Shown here piece by piece: positions 1 to 8,687 of a DNA stretch of 64,000 nt. Each line of letters opens with the position of its first letter. The stretch's first letter is position 1. The notes beneath the pieces are model-generated. The model worked only from the letters and a program-made list of their open reading frames with translations. It was not told the DNA's origin and did no database searches. The stretch is from Bordetella parapertussis (GTDB taxonomy: Bacteria; Pseudomonadota; Gammaproteobacteria; Burkholderiales; Burkholderiaceae_D): the NCBI GenBank assembly GCA_945866125.1, contig CAMBFZ010000019.1, positions 1 to 64,000 on the forward strand. Reading direction: 5' to 3'. Position numbers and translations under genes: made by a program.

Positions 1-471
1 GATTGCAGGCTCTGCATAGGTGACCGCAACACCAAGAATGCCGGCAATTAGCAGCACGCCGGGCAAAGGTAATTTACGCGGCAGGATGTTGCCGATAATT
101 TCGCCAAATGGCATCAAACCGAGTTTGAGGCCTTCCATGAAAATCATCAGGCCCACCAGCACGGCGAACAAGCCACCTGCGATGAGTGATGCATCAGCGA
201 CTGAGCGCTGCAGCACAATGATTTGAAAGAGAGCAAGGTAAGCCGCCAACGGAATCACCGCTGAAAACTGTTCCATGAAGCGTGTGCCGATGTAAGGTTG
301 CAGCAGGTTGTAGACATCTGAACCCGCCATTTTGAGCTTCTCTGGTTTTTGCGGAATTTCTTTTCCGTTTTTGTCCAGTTTTGGCTTCGGCATTAATTTT
401 GAATAGCTGACCGAGTCGGAATCGACTGTTACGGCCTGCACGTATTCACCGAAGCGAATATTTTTTGCCAT
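1..471 (-). CDS. DUF1538 family membrane protein, N-terminal part (runs off the window)
   Basis: The minus strand is open from an ATG at 471 to the window edge, giving about 157 residues with no stop. A GGGGGA ribosome-binding site lies 4-9 bases before the ATG. The protein starts with a soluble stretch of about 60 residues. Hydrophobic segments follow (near residues 72-88, 95-112 and 135-152), with the loop motif GLKLGLMPFGE between them. That loop and the hydrophobic layout recall DUF1538 proteins, which are predicted inner-membrane proteins; some members have been reported as two-part sodium/proton antiporters. Family membership is recalled from motifs only, and the C-terminal part is not in the window. 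The gene diverges from the downstream exported FAH-fold gene across about 400 bases. Confidence 0.65.
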   Translation of the reverse strand, partial: MAKNIRFGEYVQAVTVDSDSVSYSKLMPKPKLDKNGKEIPQKPEKLKMAGSDVYNLLQPYIGTRFMEQFSAVIPLAAYLALFQIIVLQRSVADASLIAGGLFAVLVGLMIFMEGLKLGLMPFGEIIGNILPRKLPLPGVLLIAGILGVAVTYAEPAI

Positions 472-874
472 GCTTCCCCCTTTGGTATAGAAATTACCCC
501 GAGGCAAGAATACTTGAGGGGAATATAATTGGCAATAAGGAAAAGGCTCTCAGTGGGTTTTTGAGAGAATTATTCGTGCTAGTTATTCAAATGAAACCGC
601 TCTGCGCGCCGCATGCCCGGTTTTTGCAGGAATTGCTTCTTTGTTTATTTTTTATTTGAAAACGATTTGGCATGGCACTTCAAAAGCCGCAGTTGTCCCG
701 ACTGCTGTAAAAAGTGTCGCTGGATCGCCTTGTGCCGATCGCTTCGACGATGGGGTGAAGGGTCTTTAAGCAGCATGCTATCCTGCACGCAAAAATGCGT
801 TCATAAAAAGAACAACGGCTGATTCCCGGCTGTTGACCCCGGGCCACCAGAACGCGTCACCGGAGATATCCCTC
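472..874. other. Divergent intergenic region, no gene seen
   Basis: About 400 bases separate two divergent genes. Short open frames here overlap both strands and show no ribosome-binding site or recognisable protein. A small inverted repeat, CTCTCA at 547-552 and TGAGAG at 562-567, could be a hairpin or operator. Promoters for both flanking genes must lie here, but I cannot assign -35/-10 boxes with confidence. Confidence 0.5.
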
Positions 875-1756
875 ATGTTTGAACCACTGAAATCCGCCGG
901 CCTGCGAGCCGCCCACATGTTTGTCTTGGCGCTTGGCGCTGTCAGCGTGGGCGGTGCGATCGCGGCTTGCCCTGATGATGCTGCGGTCACTGCCTATCTG
1001 GCCGATTTCGCTGCCAAGCGTATCAGCAAGGGCTTTGGCAACGAATTGAGCGCATCAGACGCCGAATGCGCCAAACGCAAGCTTGTCGATCGTTTGCCCA
1101 CTGTGCTCGGTCCCAAGCTTGGTTACAAAGCGGCGTTTACTAACGTGGCCTTGCAAAAACGCTTTGGCGTGGACAGCCCGAAGTGGGGCACGATGTTTGA
1201 GCGCAATATGATCGATATTTTGGCGGTCGTGCCGGCTGATTTTGGTGCGCGTCCCGTCTATGAGGCGGATTTTATTGTGGTGGTAAAGGACGTGGGGCTC
1301 GCCGATGCCCAAACACCGCTTGAGGCGCTGGGTCATCTTGAATCGGTGGTACCGTTCATCGAATTGGCTGACCTGATGCTCGAAGGTTCCTTCAACGGCA
1401 ACGCCATGATTGCGACCAATGTTGCCTTCCGCGGCGGGGTGATGGGCGACGAAATACCGGTGGTAAAAACTCAGGCGTTTCTGGATAGCCTCGCCGAGAT
1501 GACGGTTGTGATGACGGATGAAGTCGACGGCAAAGAACTCGGACGCGCCAAAGGCAGCGCCTTGATGGATAACCCGATTCATGCCGCGATGTGGCTGGCG
1601 CAGGCGCTCAAAAAAGATGGGGTGACGTTGAAGCCGGGTGATTTACTGAGCCTCGGTGGCTATATTCCGCCGCAACCAACCAAGCCGGGAATGAAGGTGC
1701 AGGTACGCTATATCGGTTTGCCGGGTGATCCGATGGTGGGCGTGGAGCTGGAGTGA
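875..1756 (+). CDS. Exported fumarylacetoacetase / 2-keto-4-pentenoate hydratase-fold protein
   Basis: The protein has 293 residues from the ATG at 875, which has GGAG at 862-865; an earlier in-frame TTG at 833 has no such site. The body resembles the fumarylacetoacetate hydrolase superfamily (2-keto-4-pentenoate hydratase branch). It has a YEADF segment where family members carry acidic metal ligands, a PFIELADL segment, and a C-terminal GDLLSLGG motif. Unusually, the N-terminus is a signal peptide: a hydrophobic run at residues 14-30 ends in IAAC, which fits a lipobox, so the protein may be a periplasmic lipoprotein rather than a cytosolic catabolic enzyme. The family usually acts on keto-acids from aromatic degradation, but no such pathway genes are near. 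Substrate and activity are unknown. Confidence 0.75.
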   Translation: MFEPLKSAGLRAAHMFVLALGAVSVGGAIAACPDDAAVTAYLADFAAKRISKGFGNELSASDAECAKRKLVDRLPTVLGPKLGYKAAFTNVALQKRFGVDSPKWGTMFERNMIDILAVVPADFGARPVYEADFIVVVKDVGLADAQTPLEALGHLESVVPFIELADLMLEGSFNGNAMIATNVAFRGGVMGDEIPVVKTQAFLDSLAEMTVVMTDEVDGKELGRAKGSALMDNPIHAAMWLAQALKKDGVTLKPGDLLSLGGYIPPQPTKPGMKVQVRYIGLPGDPMVGVELE

Positions 1757-1840
1757 GTGCTGTCGGATATTGTCGGCGGTCGTCGGTATACAAAGTTGAA
1801 GCCAGGCTGCTTCATAAAACCATAATTAAGGAGCAATCAG

Positions 1841-3442
1841 ATGGGTGAATCTTCGCGTTTTATTCCGTGGATACTGACCGGCTTCGGCACATTTTTGTTT
1901 TTCTTTTTTTCGCCGCTGCTGTCGCTGATTTGCCTGGGCTTGTTTATTCTCGGCTGGCGTGATTACCGGCAGACGCATCATGCAATTTTGCGTAATTATC
2001 CGGTGTCGGGCCATCTACGATTTTTGCTCGAATATATACGCCCGGAGATTCGCCAGTACTTTCTGGAGAATGACGAGGAAAAGCTGCCGTTTTCGCGCAA
2101 CCAACGCATCATGGTGTACACCCGCGCGAAAAAACAAAACGACAAACGCGGCTTCGGTACCATCAAAGCGGTCTACGGGCAAGACAGTGAGTGGCTGGGC
2201 CACTCAGCCAAACCCAAAGAAGCGGATCCCAAAACTTTTCGCGTGAAGATCGGCGGGCCTGCCTGCAGTCAGCCTTACTCGGCCTCTATTTTTAATATCT
2301 CGGCCATGAGCTTCGGCGCATTGTCACCCAACGCGATCTTGGCGCTTAACCGCGGTGCCTACATGGGGGGCTTTGCGCACGACACTGGCGAAGGATCGAT
2401 TTCGTCCTATCACCGCGAGCATAACGGCGACCTGATCTGGGAAATCGGCTCGGGTTATTTTGGTTGCCGCACACGCGACGGGCATTTTGACGAAGAAAAA
2501 TTCACGGCTCAGGCACTCACGCCGCAAGTCAAAATGATCGAAATCAAATTATCGCAAGGCGCTAAGCCCGGTCATGGCGGTGTGCTGCCTGCGGCGAAAG
2601 TCACGCCTGAGATCGCGGCGGCGCGCGGCGTAGCCTTGGGACAGGATTGCGTCTCGCCGGCTTCGCACAGCGCCTTTTCCACACCGGCTGAGCTGGTGAG
2701 TTTCATTGCGCGCTTGCGCGAACTCTCCGGCGGTAAGCCGGTGGGTTTTAAGCTCTGTATCGGCCATCCTTGGGAGTGGTTCGGCATTGCCAAGGCGATG
2801 CTGGCCGCAGATATTTACCCTGACTTTATCGTCATTGATGGCAGTGAAGGCGGCACTGGCGCAGCGCCCGTTGAATTTTCCGATCATGTTGGCATGCCGA
2901 TGCGCGAAGGCTTGCGCCTGGTGCATAACACCTTGTTGGGCATCGGCAAGCGCGACCAGATCGCGATTGGGGCATCAGGGAAAATTATTTCTGCCTTTGA
3001 TATCGTGCGCGCCATTGCGCTGGGCGCTGACTGGTGCAATTCGGCGCGCGGCTTTATGTTCGCGCTGGGATGTATTCAGTCGCGCAGCTGTCATACCGAC
3101 CATTGCCCCACGGGTGTGGCCACGCAAGATCCGCAACGTCAGCGCGCTTTGGTGGTGCCGGATAAAGCGGAGCGAGTCAAAAATTTCCACGAGCAGACGG
3201 TGGACGCGCTGGGCGAATTAGTGAGCGCGGCAGGCTTCGAGCATCCTGGTGACATTACCGCGGACCACATCATGGTGCGCGACCAATCCGGTCATCCGGT
3301 TCCGATGGCGATTAATTTACCAACGGTGCCGCCCGGTGCTTTGCTACTGACCACGGGTATTGCGAAGTTGCCTGAGCCGTTTCGCAGTTACTGGGCCAGC
3401 GCCAAGGCGGCGCATTTTGAGCGACGGGTGCGGGCACGCTAG
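1841..3442 (+). CDS. FMN-binding glutamate synthase family protein (GltB-like, membrane-anchored)
   Basis: The protein has 533 residues. AAGGAG at 1828-1833 precedes the ATG. Residues 8-38 form one or two hydrophobic segments that anchor the protein in the inner membrane. The rest matches the FMN-binding synthase domain of the glutamate synthase large subunit, including glycine-rich phosphate-binding segments such as DGSEGGTGAAP. Cysteines at about 411, 417 and 422 keep the C-x5-C-x4-C spacing that holds the [3Fe-4S] cluster in GltB. The N-terminal glutamine amidotransferase domain and the C-terminal GltB beta-helix domain are both absent. It is therefore a stand-alone oxidoreductase module of unknown substrate. 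It converges on the hydrolase gene downstream, leaving only 29 bases between the two stop codons. Confidence 0.88.
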   Translation: MGESSRFIPWILTGFGTFLFFFFSPLLSLICLGLFILGWRDYRQTHHAILRNYPVSGHLRFLLEYIRPEIRQYFLENDEEKLPFSRNQRIMVYTRAKKQNDKRGFGTIKAVYGQDSEWLGHSAKPKEADPKTFRVKIGGPACSQPYSASIFNISAMSFGALSPNAILALNRGAYMGGFAHDTGEGSISSYHREHNGDLIWEIGSGYFGCRTRDGHFDEEKFTAQALTPQVKMIEIKLSQGAKPGHGGVLPAAKVTPEIAAARGVALGQDCVSPASHSAFSTPAELVSFIARLRELSGGKPVGFKLCIGHPWEWFGIAKAMLAADIYPDFIVIDGSEGGTGAAPVEFSDHVGMPMREGLRLVHNTLLGIGKRDQIAIGASGKIISAFDIVRAIALGADWCNSARGFMFALGCIQSRSCHTDHCPTGVATQDPQRQRALVVPDKAERVKNFHEQTVDALGELVSAAGFEHPGDITADHIMVRDQSGHPVPMAINLPTVPPGALLLTTGIAKLPEPFRSYWASAKAAHFERRVRAR

Positions 3443-3471
3443 AACGCGCTGCCGGCCAAGCTGCCTCAGAC

Positions 3472-4242
3472 CTAAAACCGGTACACGTCCCCGTGTACCG
3501 GCAGTCGCAAATCACGCCCCGGTAGCGCTGACTTCAGTTGCTGCGCAATTTCTTCTTCCATTCCCGGTTTACGGTGAACGACAATACTGGCCACGTTATC
3601 GGGCAAAGCGGCGAGTCGGCGCGCCACCGTGCTGACATCGAGGTGCATCGATAACGCAGCCATCTCGGCCATCTGAATGGGATACGAGCATTCGATGATC
3701 ACGGCAGCAAGCGCACGATCGCCGGCAATGGCTTCCCAGAAAGCAGGGCAGTCGATGGTGTCGCCCGAAAAAGCGAGGGCGACCTCGCCTTTTTGTACGC
3801 GGTAGCCGCAAGCAGGGATGCCATGGCGGCCGGGCAGGGGGGTAAAACGCAAGCCAGCGATCTCGAGTGGCACTCCGACGGGTAGGGTATTGAGTTCGAC
3901 AAAGGGCTGGATTTCGTTGGGGATTTTGGTGAAATCGGGCCAGATCTGATCATTGAACACATGCGCGCGCAGGATGTCGATTACGGCCGGTAGCGCCCAG
4001 ATCTGCAGTGGCGTCTCGCGCGAGGCTGCCACCGAATCAAGCAGCAGTGGCAGGCAGGCGATATGGTCGAGATGGGCATGGGTGAGCACGATATGGTCGA
4101 TGCGCGCCATGTGCTCAAGGCTCAGCTCGCCGGCACCGGTGCCGGCGTCAATCAGTACGGTGTCATCCAAGCCATAGCAGGTGGTGCGCCGCGCCGTGCC
4201 GCCAATGCCGCCGCTGCAGCCAAGCAGGCGCAGGGTAATCAT
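3472..4242 (-). CDS. MBL-fold metallo-hydrolase (RNase Z / class II cAMP phosphodiesterase-like)
   Basis: The protein has 256 residues from the ATG at 4242, chosen because translation begins directly with the first beta strand (MITLRLLGCSGG); an upstream ATG at 4302 adds only an unconserved leader. The metal-binding signature THAHLDH is at residues 54-60. A later PGRHGIP segment, FSGDT and a C-terminal VVHRKPG supply further probable ligands. This arrangement is typical of the RNase Z / class II cyclic-nucleotide phosphodiesterase branch of the metallo-beta-lactamase fold, in which two zinc ions hydrolyse a phosphodiester. The substrate cannot be told from sequence. The gene stands alone, convergent with the GltB-like gene and upstream of the 3' end of the efflux operon. 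Confidence 0.85.
   Translation of the reverse strand: MITLRLLGCSGGIGGTARRTTCYGLDDTVLIDAGTGAGELSLEHMARIDHIVLTHAHLDHIACLPLLLDSVAASRETPLQIWALPAVIDILRAHVFNDQIWPDFTKIPNEIQPFVELNTLPVGVPLEIAGLRFTPLPGRHGIPACGYRVQKGEVALAFSGDTIDCPAFWEAIAGDRALAAVIIECSYPIQMAEMAALSMHLDVSTVARRLAALPDNVASIVVHRKPGMEEEIAQQLKSALPGRDLRLPVHGDVYRF
3474..3501 (-). terminator. Rho-independent terminator overlapping the end of the MBL hydrolase gene
   Basis: A perfect 10-bp stem (3478-3487 with 3492-3501, 4-base loop) is followed on the minus strand by TTTTAG. The stem lies inside the last codons of the hydrolase gene, and the T-run includes its final Phe codon and stop. The stem could also slow transcription arriving from the plus-strand glutamate-synthase-like gene. 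Confidence 0.7.
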
Positions 4243-4333
4243 GTCCGTCTCGCTGTTAATTTCATTGCTGCTCGTTCTGTAAACTTTCACGCGACACATC
4301 ATAGCGCATCACGAGCAACTTAATAACGTCGTG

Positions 4334-7300
4334 CTAGCTGGCCTTTTCCATGCTGATTGCAGGATCGATGGCTGGATCAAACCAGCGATACAGTACCGGC
4401 AGCACCACCAAGGTGAGCAAGGTCGAGGTGATCAGACCGCCAATGACCACCACCGCTAAGGGGCGCTGCACTTCCGAGCCGGGCCCGCTGGCAAACAAAA
4501 ACGGCACCAGCCCGAGCAGTGCGACGGTGGCCGTCATCATCACCGGCCTGAAACGCTGCACACAGCCTTCGCGCACCGCTTCTTTGACGGCCATCCCGTC
4601 TTCACGCAGCCGGCGGATGCAGGTAACCAGAACCACGCCGTTCAACACTGCAATGCCCCACAGTGCGATAAAGCCAACCGATGCCGGCACGGATAAATAC
4701 TCGCCCGTGATAGCCAGCCCGAAGACGCCACCAATGGACGCAAAGGGCAGCACCGTGATGATGAGTGCGGCTAATTTGAGTGACTTGAACATCATAAAGA
4801 GCAGGAAGAAAATGGCCGCAATCGTCAGCGGTATGATGACCATTAAGGTACCCATAGCGCGCTGCATGTTTTCAAACTGACCGCCCCAGGAAAAATAATA
4901 ACCATCGGGCAGTTTGACCTTTTGTTCTACCTGTTGCTGCACCTCGGCGACAAAACTGCCCAAGTCGCGACCGGCTACGTTGGCGCCAACCACGACGCGC
5001 CGCTTGCCGGATTCGCGGTTAATAGCGGGCGGGCTGTCGACCAGTGATATCTTGGCCACCGACTCAAGCGGAATGACCGCGTTATCGGGTGTGCGCAGCA
5101 GCGTTTTACGGATGGCGTCGACTGAATTACGGTACGACTCTGGATAGCGCAGCAAAATTGCATAGCGACGCTCCCCTTCATAGAGCTGACTCACCTCGCT
5201 GCCGGCAATGGCGGTCTCGATGATGGCGTGAATGTCGGCGACGTTGATGCCATAACGCGCAATGGCACGACGGTCAATATCGATCGTAAGAGTTTGCTGT
5301 CCGGAGAGACGATCGATTCGCACATCACGCGCGCCGGGTATTTTTTTGACGATCTGCGAGACTTGTTCAGAGAGTCGTTTGAGTTCAGCCAGATCGTCAC
5401 CAAAAATTTTGATGGCCAGTTGTGAGCGCACGCCAGTCAGCATTTCGTCAACGCGCTGTGCAATCGGTTGGTTCATCACCACCTGAACACCGGGCAACAC
5501 AGCCAGCGCATGACGGATGTCGCCTTCGATTTCGGCCTGAGTGCGGTTAGATTTTGGATCAATACTGACGATGGGGTTGGATTCATTTTGTGCAGAGGGA
5601 TCCGCAGCAGAATCACCGCGACCCATGCCGGCAACGACTAGGCGCACGCCGGGTACCTGACTGACTATTTTGGCCGCCTGCATTTCAATCTCAATAGATT
5701 CGTCCATTGAAATATTAGGCGAACGAATAATCTGCGGCACAATCGAGCCCTCGTTCATGGTGGGTATGAAGCTCTTGCCCAATAGCGGCACTAGCATGAA
5801 TGACCCAAGCAGAAGCGCCACGGCGGCGGCCACCGTTTTTTTCTCGGAGGCGAGTGCAGCGTGCAAGAGCGCCAGATAATGCCGCTTCATCCACGCGATG
5901 GGACGGGTGTCGTGGTCGTTGCCGCCTTTGAGGATATAGAAACACAAGGCCGGCGAAAGGAACATCGAGATCGCCAGCGAAACAGCCAGCGCAATGGCAA
6001 TCGTCATGGCCAGCGGGCCAAACATCTTGCCTTCCATGCCAGTGAGGGTCATCAGCGGCAGGAACACCAGGATAATGATCGAGATGCCGTAGATAGTCGG
6101 CTTGGCCACTTCCAGCGTCGCGTCAAGCACGACTCTGCTGCGTTCGGCCACGCCGGTGCCGGCCGTGCCAAGTTTATGAAAGACGTTTTCTACCACCACC
6201 ACGGTGCCGTCGACCATCAGACCAATAGCAATGGCCAGCCCCCCCAGCGACATGAGATTGGCCGACAAACCGATCCGGTTCATGACCATGAACGTCACCA
6301 GTGGCGTGAGAACCAGTGTGGCCACCACGACCAGACTGGAACGCACGTCGCCGAGAAACACGAGCAGCACAATGACAACCAGAATCACGCCTTCCATTAG
6401 TACCTTGCCCACCATCCAAAGCGACGCATCGACCAATTCGGTACGGTCGTAAAACGGTACGATTTTGAGGCCATTGGGCAGCTGTCCTTTGGCATTGATT
6501 TCATCGACGCGTGCTTTCACGCGGGTGACGATTTCTTTGGCATTCCCGCCGCGCAGCATCATCACGATGCCACCGACGGATTCGGTGTCACCGTTTTTGA
6601 CGAAGGCGCCGTAGCGCACCGCTGCCCCGATTTTGACTTCGGCCACATCGCGCACAAACACCGGAATGCCGCTTTCTTCTTTGAGCACAATACTGCCGAT
6701 GTCTTCCGCAGTGCGGGTCAGACCAACGCCGCGAATGAGATATTGCTCTTCACCCTGCGGCAGGATGCCGCCGCCCGAGTTGGCGTTGTTGCTGGCGATG
6801 GCCTGGTGAACCGTGTTGAGCGAGAGGTGATAGTGGCGTAGCCGATCCGGATTGACCATCACCTGATATTGCCGCTCCAGCCCACCCATCGAATTGATCT
6901 CGGCGATGCCGGCAATTGAGCGCAGCATCGGACGCACGACCCAGTCCTGAATCGAGCGGCGTTCCATCAGTTCGGTGTCGGTGAGTTTGCGCTTGCCGTC
7001 ATCGGGATGATCGAGTGTGTATTGATAAACTTCGCCCAGACCCGTGGAGACCGGGCCCAGCACCGGCGTGACACCGGTGGGCATGCGCGAGCTGACTTCC
7101 ATCAGTCTTTCCATGACCAGCTGGCGAGCAAAGTAGACGTCCGTGTTGTCGGTAAAAACCAGCGTAATGAGAGAGAGCCCGTTACGGTTGAGCGAGCGCA
7201 TGTCAGTCAGGCCAGGCAAGCCGGTCATGCTGATTTCAAGCGGGGCAGTGACGAAACGTTCGACCTCTTCGGTCGAGCGGCCCGGTGCTTCGGCAGCAAT

Positions 7301-7444
7301 CTGCACCTGCACGTTGGTGACATCGGGGAAGGCGTCGACGGACAGCTTCATGGTCGAGCGAATACCAAAGCCGACCAGTACAAAAGCCATGATCGTCATC
7401 ACCAGCCGCGCAGCGAGCGACTCGCGAATCAAGAGATTGAGCAT
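4334..7444 (-). CDS. czcA: Heavy-metal efflux RND pump, inner-membrane subunit (CzcA/CusA family)
   Basis: The protein has 1036 residues, a normal length for the HME branch of RND transporters. It shows the RND pattern: a transmembrane segment at residues 12-32, a large periplasmic loop, a block of segments around 340-540, a second large loop and a last block from about 870. In the fourth transmembrane segment the motif reads AIGLMVDGTVVVVEN near residue 410. It keeps the central Asp and Glu used in proton relay. The first acidic residue of the divalent-cation DFG version is replaced by Ala, as in CusA-like pumps. Metal specificity is therefore uncertain (Cu/Ag-like or another cation). Its start lies 3 bases after the stop of the adaptor gene, so channel, adaptor and pump form one operon. 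Confidence 0.92.
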   Translation of the reverse strand: MLNLLIRESLAARLVMTIMAFVLVGFGIRSTMKLSVDAFPDVTNVQVQIAAEAPGRSTEEVERFVTAPLEISMTGLPGLTDMRSLNRNGLSLITLVFTDNTDVYFARQLVMERLMEVSSRMPTGVTPVLGPVSTGLGEVYQYTLDHPDDGKRKLTDTELMERRSIQDWVVRPMLRSIAGIAEINSMGGLERQYQVMVNPDRLRHYHLSLNTVHQAIASNNANSGGGILPQGEEQYLIRGVGLTRTAEDIGSIVLKEESGIPVFVRDVAEVKIGAAVRYGAFVKNGDTESVGGIVMMLRGGNAKEIVTRVKARVDEINAKGQLPNGLKIVPFYDRTELVDASLWMVGKVLMEGVILVVIVLLVFLGDVRSSLVVVATLVLTPLVTFMVMNRIGLSANLMSLGGLAIAIGLMVDGTVVVVENVFHKLGTAGTGVAERSRVVLDATLEVAKPTIYGISIIILVFLPLMTLTGMEGKMFGPLAMTIAIALAVSLAISMFLSPALCFYILKGGNDHDTRPIAWMKRHYLALLHAALASEKKTVAAAVALLLGSFMLVPLLGKSFIPTMNEGSIVPQIIRSPNISMDESIEIEMQAAKIVSQVPGVRLVVAGMGRGDSAADPSAQNESNPIVSIDPKSNRTQAEIEGDIRHALAVLPGVQVVMNQPIAQRVDEMLTGVRSQLAIKIFGDDLAELKRLSEQVSQIVKKIPGARDVRIDRLSGQQTLTIDIDRRAIARYGINVADIHAIIETAIAGSEVSQLYEGERRYAILLRYPESYRNSVDAIRKTLLRTPDNAVIPLESVAKISLVDSPPAINRESGKRRVVVGANVAGRDLGSFVAEVQQQVEQKVKLPDGYYFSWGGQFENMQRAMGTLMVIIPLTIAAIFFLLFMMFKSLKLAALIITVLPFASIGGVFGLAITGEYLSVPASVGFIALWGIAVLNGVVLVTCIRRLREDGMAVKEAVREGCVQRFRPVMMTATVALLGLVPFLFASGPGSEVQRPLAVVVIGGLITSTLLTLVVLPVLYRWFDPAIDPAISMEKAS

Positions 7445-7447
7445 GCC

Positions 7448-8623
7448 TTACTCCAGCTCGGCGCGTTTGCGCTGGCTATTGAGATGAAAGGTGCCATCGA
7501 CCACGATTCGAGTGCCTTCGTCGATGCCTTTGCGTACCGGCCGGATTTCGCCAGCGGCTTCATCGAGCTGCACTTCGGTGAGTTTGAATTGCCTTGGGCC
7601 GAGTTGTACGAACACATATTCGCGGTTATTTTCGCGCACTACTGCTGACGCCGGTATGGCCAGTTGATTGATGAAGCTGCCATTGAGATGCAAGGTGGCG
7701 AGCATTTGCGGCTTGAGCGCAAAGCCGGGATTGTCGACTGCGGTGCGGATGGCCACTGTGCGGGTGTCGGGGTGCACGGTGTCGCTGATGAAGACGATTT
7801 TGCCTTTCAGGCGAGTCTGGCCGAGCGCCGCGACCTCGACTTCAACTTGCTGGTTTAGCTGAACCGAATTGGCATCTTTTTCAGGCAAGGCACCCACGAC
7901 CCAGACATTGGACAGGTCGGCAATGGTAAAGAGTGGGTCACCCGGTTGCGCGACCTGACCCTGACTGACTTTACGTTCGACGACCACGCCGGCGCGGGTT
8001 GCCGTGATGGCGACTTCGGAGGCCAAGGCGCCGTCTTCGCGTAAGCGCTCGATTGCCGTTTGTGACAGCCCGATCAGCTTGAGCTGGTCGGCCGCCGCGC
8101 GCAGCTCAGCGCGGCTGATCGATAACTCAACTTCGCGGCGCTGCAATTCGGCCCCGCCGATCACGTCTGCCAGTACCAACTGCTGTGCGCGTTCGACCGA
8201 ACGCTCGGCCAACTTGCTGCTGGAAACGGCACGCAGATAGGCCAACTGTGCATTGGTCAGCTCAGGGCTGGCGAGTCTGGCGAGCGGCTGCCCGGCTTTG
8301 ACGCGGTCGCCCACTTCCGCCATCACTTGCGTGACACGACCCGTTACCGAGGCGCCGGTGCGGGTGGTACGTTGCTCATTGGCTTCGATCTTGCCCACGA
8401 CTTTTTGCACCAACGCAATGCTGGCCATTTGCGCGGCTTCGACTTTAAATTGCGCGGCCATTTCGGCGCTGACATTGACCATCATCGGGTCGACTGCCGA
8501 CGCCGGTGCGCCGGCGGTCTTGGCGGGTGTTTGGGTCGGCTCTTTGCCACATCCTGTCAGGGTCAAAACAAGCAGGCTGCCAAGCAGCCAGGACAATGGG
8601 CGGGAAAACGATTGTGCAATCAT
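7448..8623 (-). CDS. czcB: Periplasmic adaptor (membrane fusion) lipoprotein of the metal efflux RND system
   Basis: The protein has 391 residues from the ATG at 8623; the open frame extends further upstream, but only this start gives a sensible export signal. The N-terminus is a lipoprotein signal peptide with lipobox LTGC, so Cys25 would be lipidated. The rest is a typical RND adaptor: a barrel-sandwich half (RTGASVTGRVTQVMAEVGD), a long alpha-helical hairpin around residues 120-185, the second lipoyl half (ITATRAGVVVERKVSQGQV), then beta-barrel and membrane-proximal domains. It would bridge the pump to the outer-membrane channel. No His-rich or Met-rich metal-binding tail is visible. It lies between the channel and pump genes on the same strand. 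Confidence 0.88.
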   Translation of the reverse strand: MIAQSFSRPLSWLLGSLLVLTLTGCGKEPTQTPAKTAGAPASAVDPMMVNVSAEMAAQFKVEAAQMASIALVQKVVGKIEANEQRTTRTGASVTGRVTQVMAEVGDRVKAGQPLARLASPELTNAQLAYLRAVSSSKLAERSVERAQQLVLADVIGGAELQRREVELSISRAELRAAADQLKLIGLSQTAIERLREDGALASEVAITATRAGVVVERKVSQGQVAQPGDPLFTIADLSNVWVVGALPEKDANSVQLNQQVEVEVAALGQTRLKGKIVFISDTVHPDTRTVAIRTAVDNPGFALKPQMLATLHLNGSFINQLAIPASAVVRENNREYVFVQLGPRQFKLTEVQLDEAAGEIRPVRKGIDEGTRIVVDGTFHLNSQRKRAELE

Positions 8624-8687
8624 GGTCTGATGAGGTAGGTGAAATAAGATAATGCAGTGCCCGCAAGCAGGCAGCAGCGCGGTCGGG

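Noticed and set aside
5861..6400. Long plus-strand open frame inside the efflux pump gene
   Set aside because: Antisense shadow of the pump gene; translation is His/Gln-rich with no protein-like pattern.
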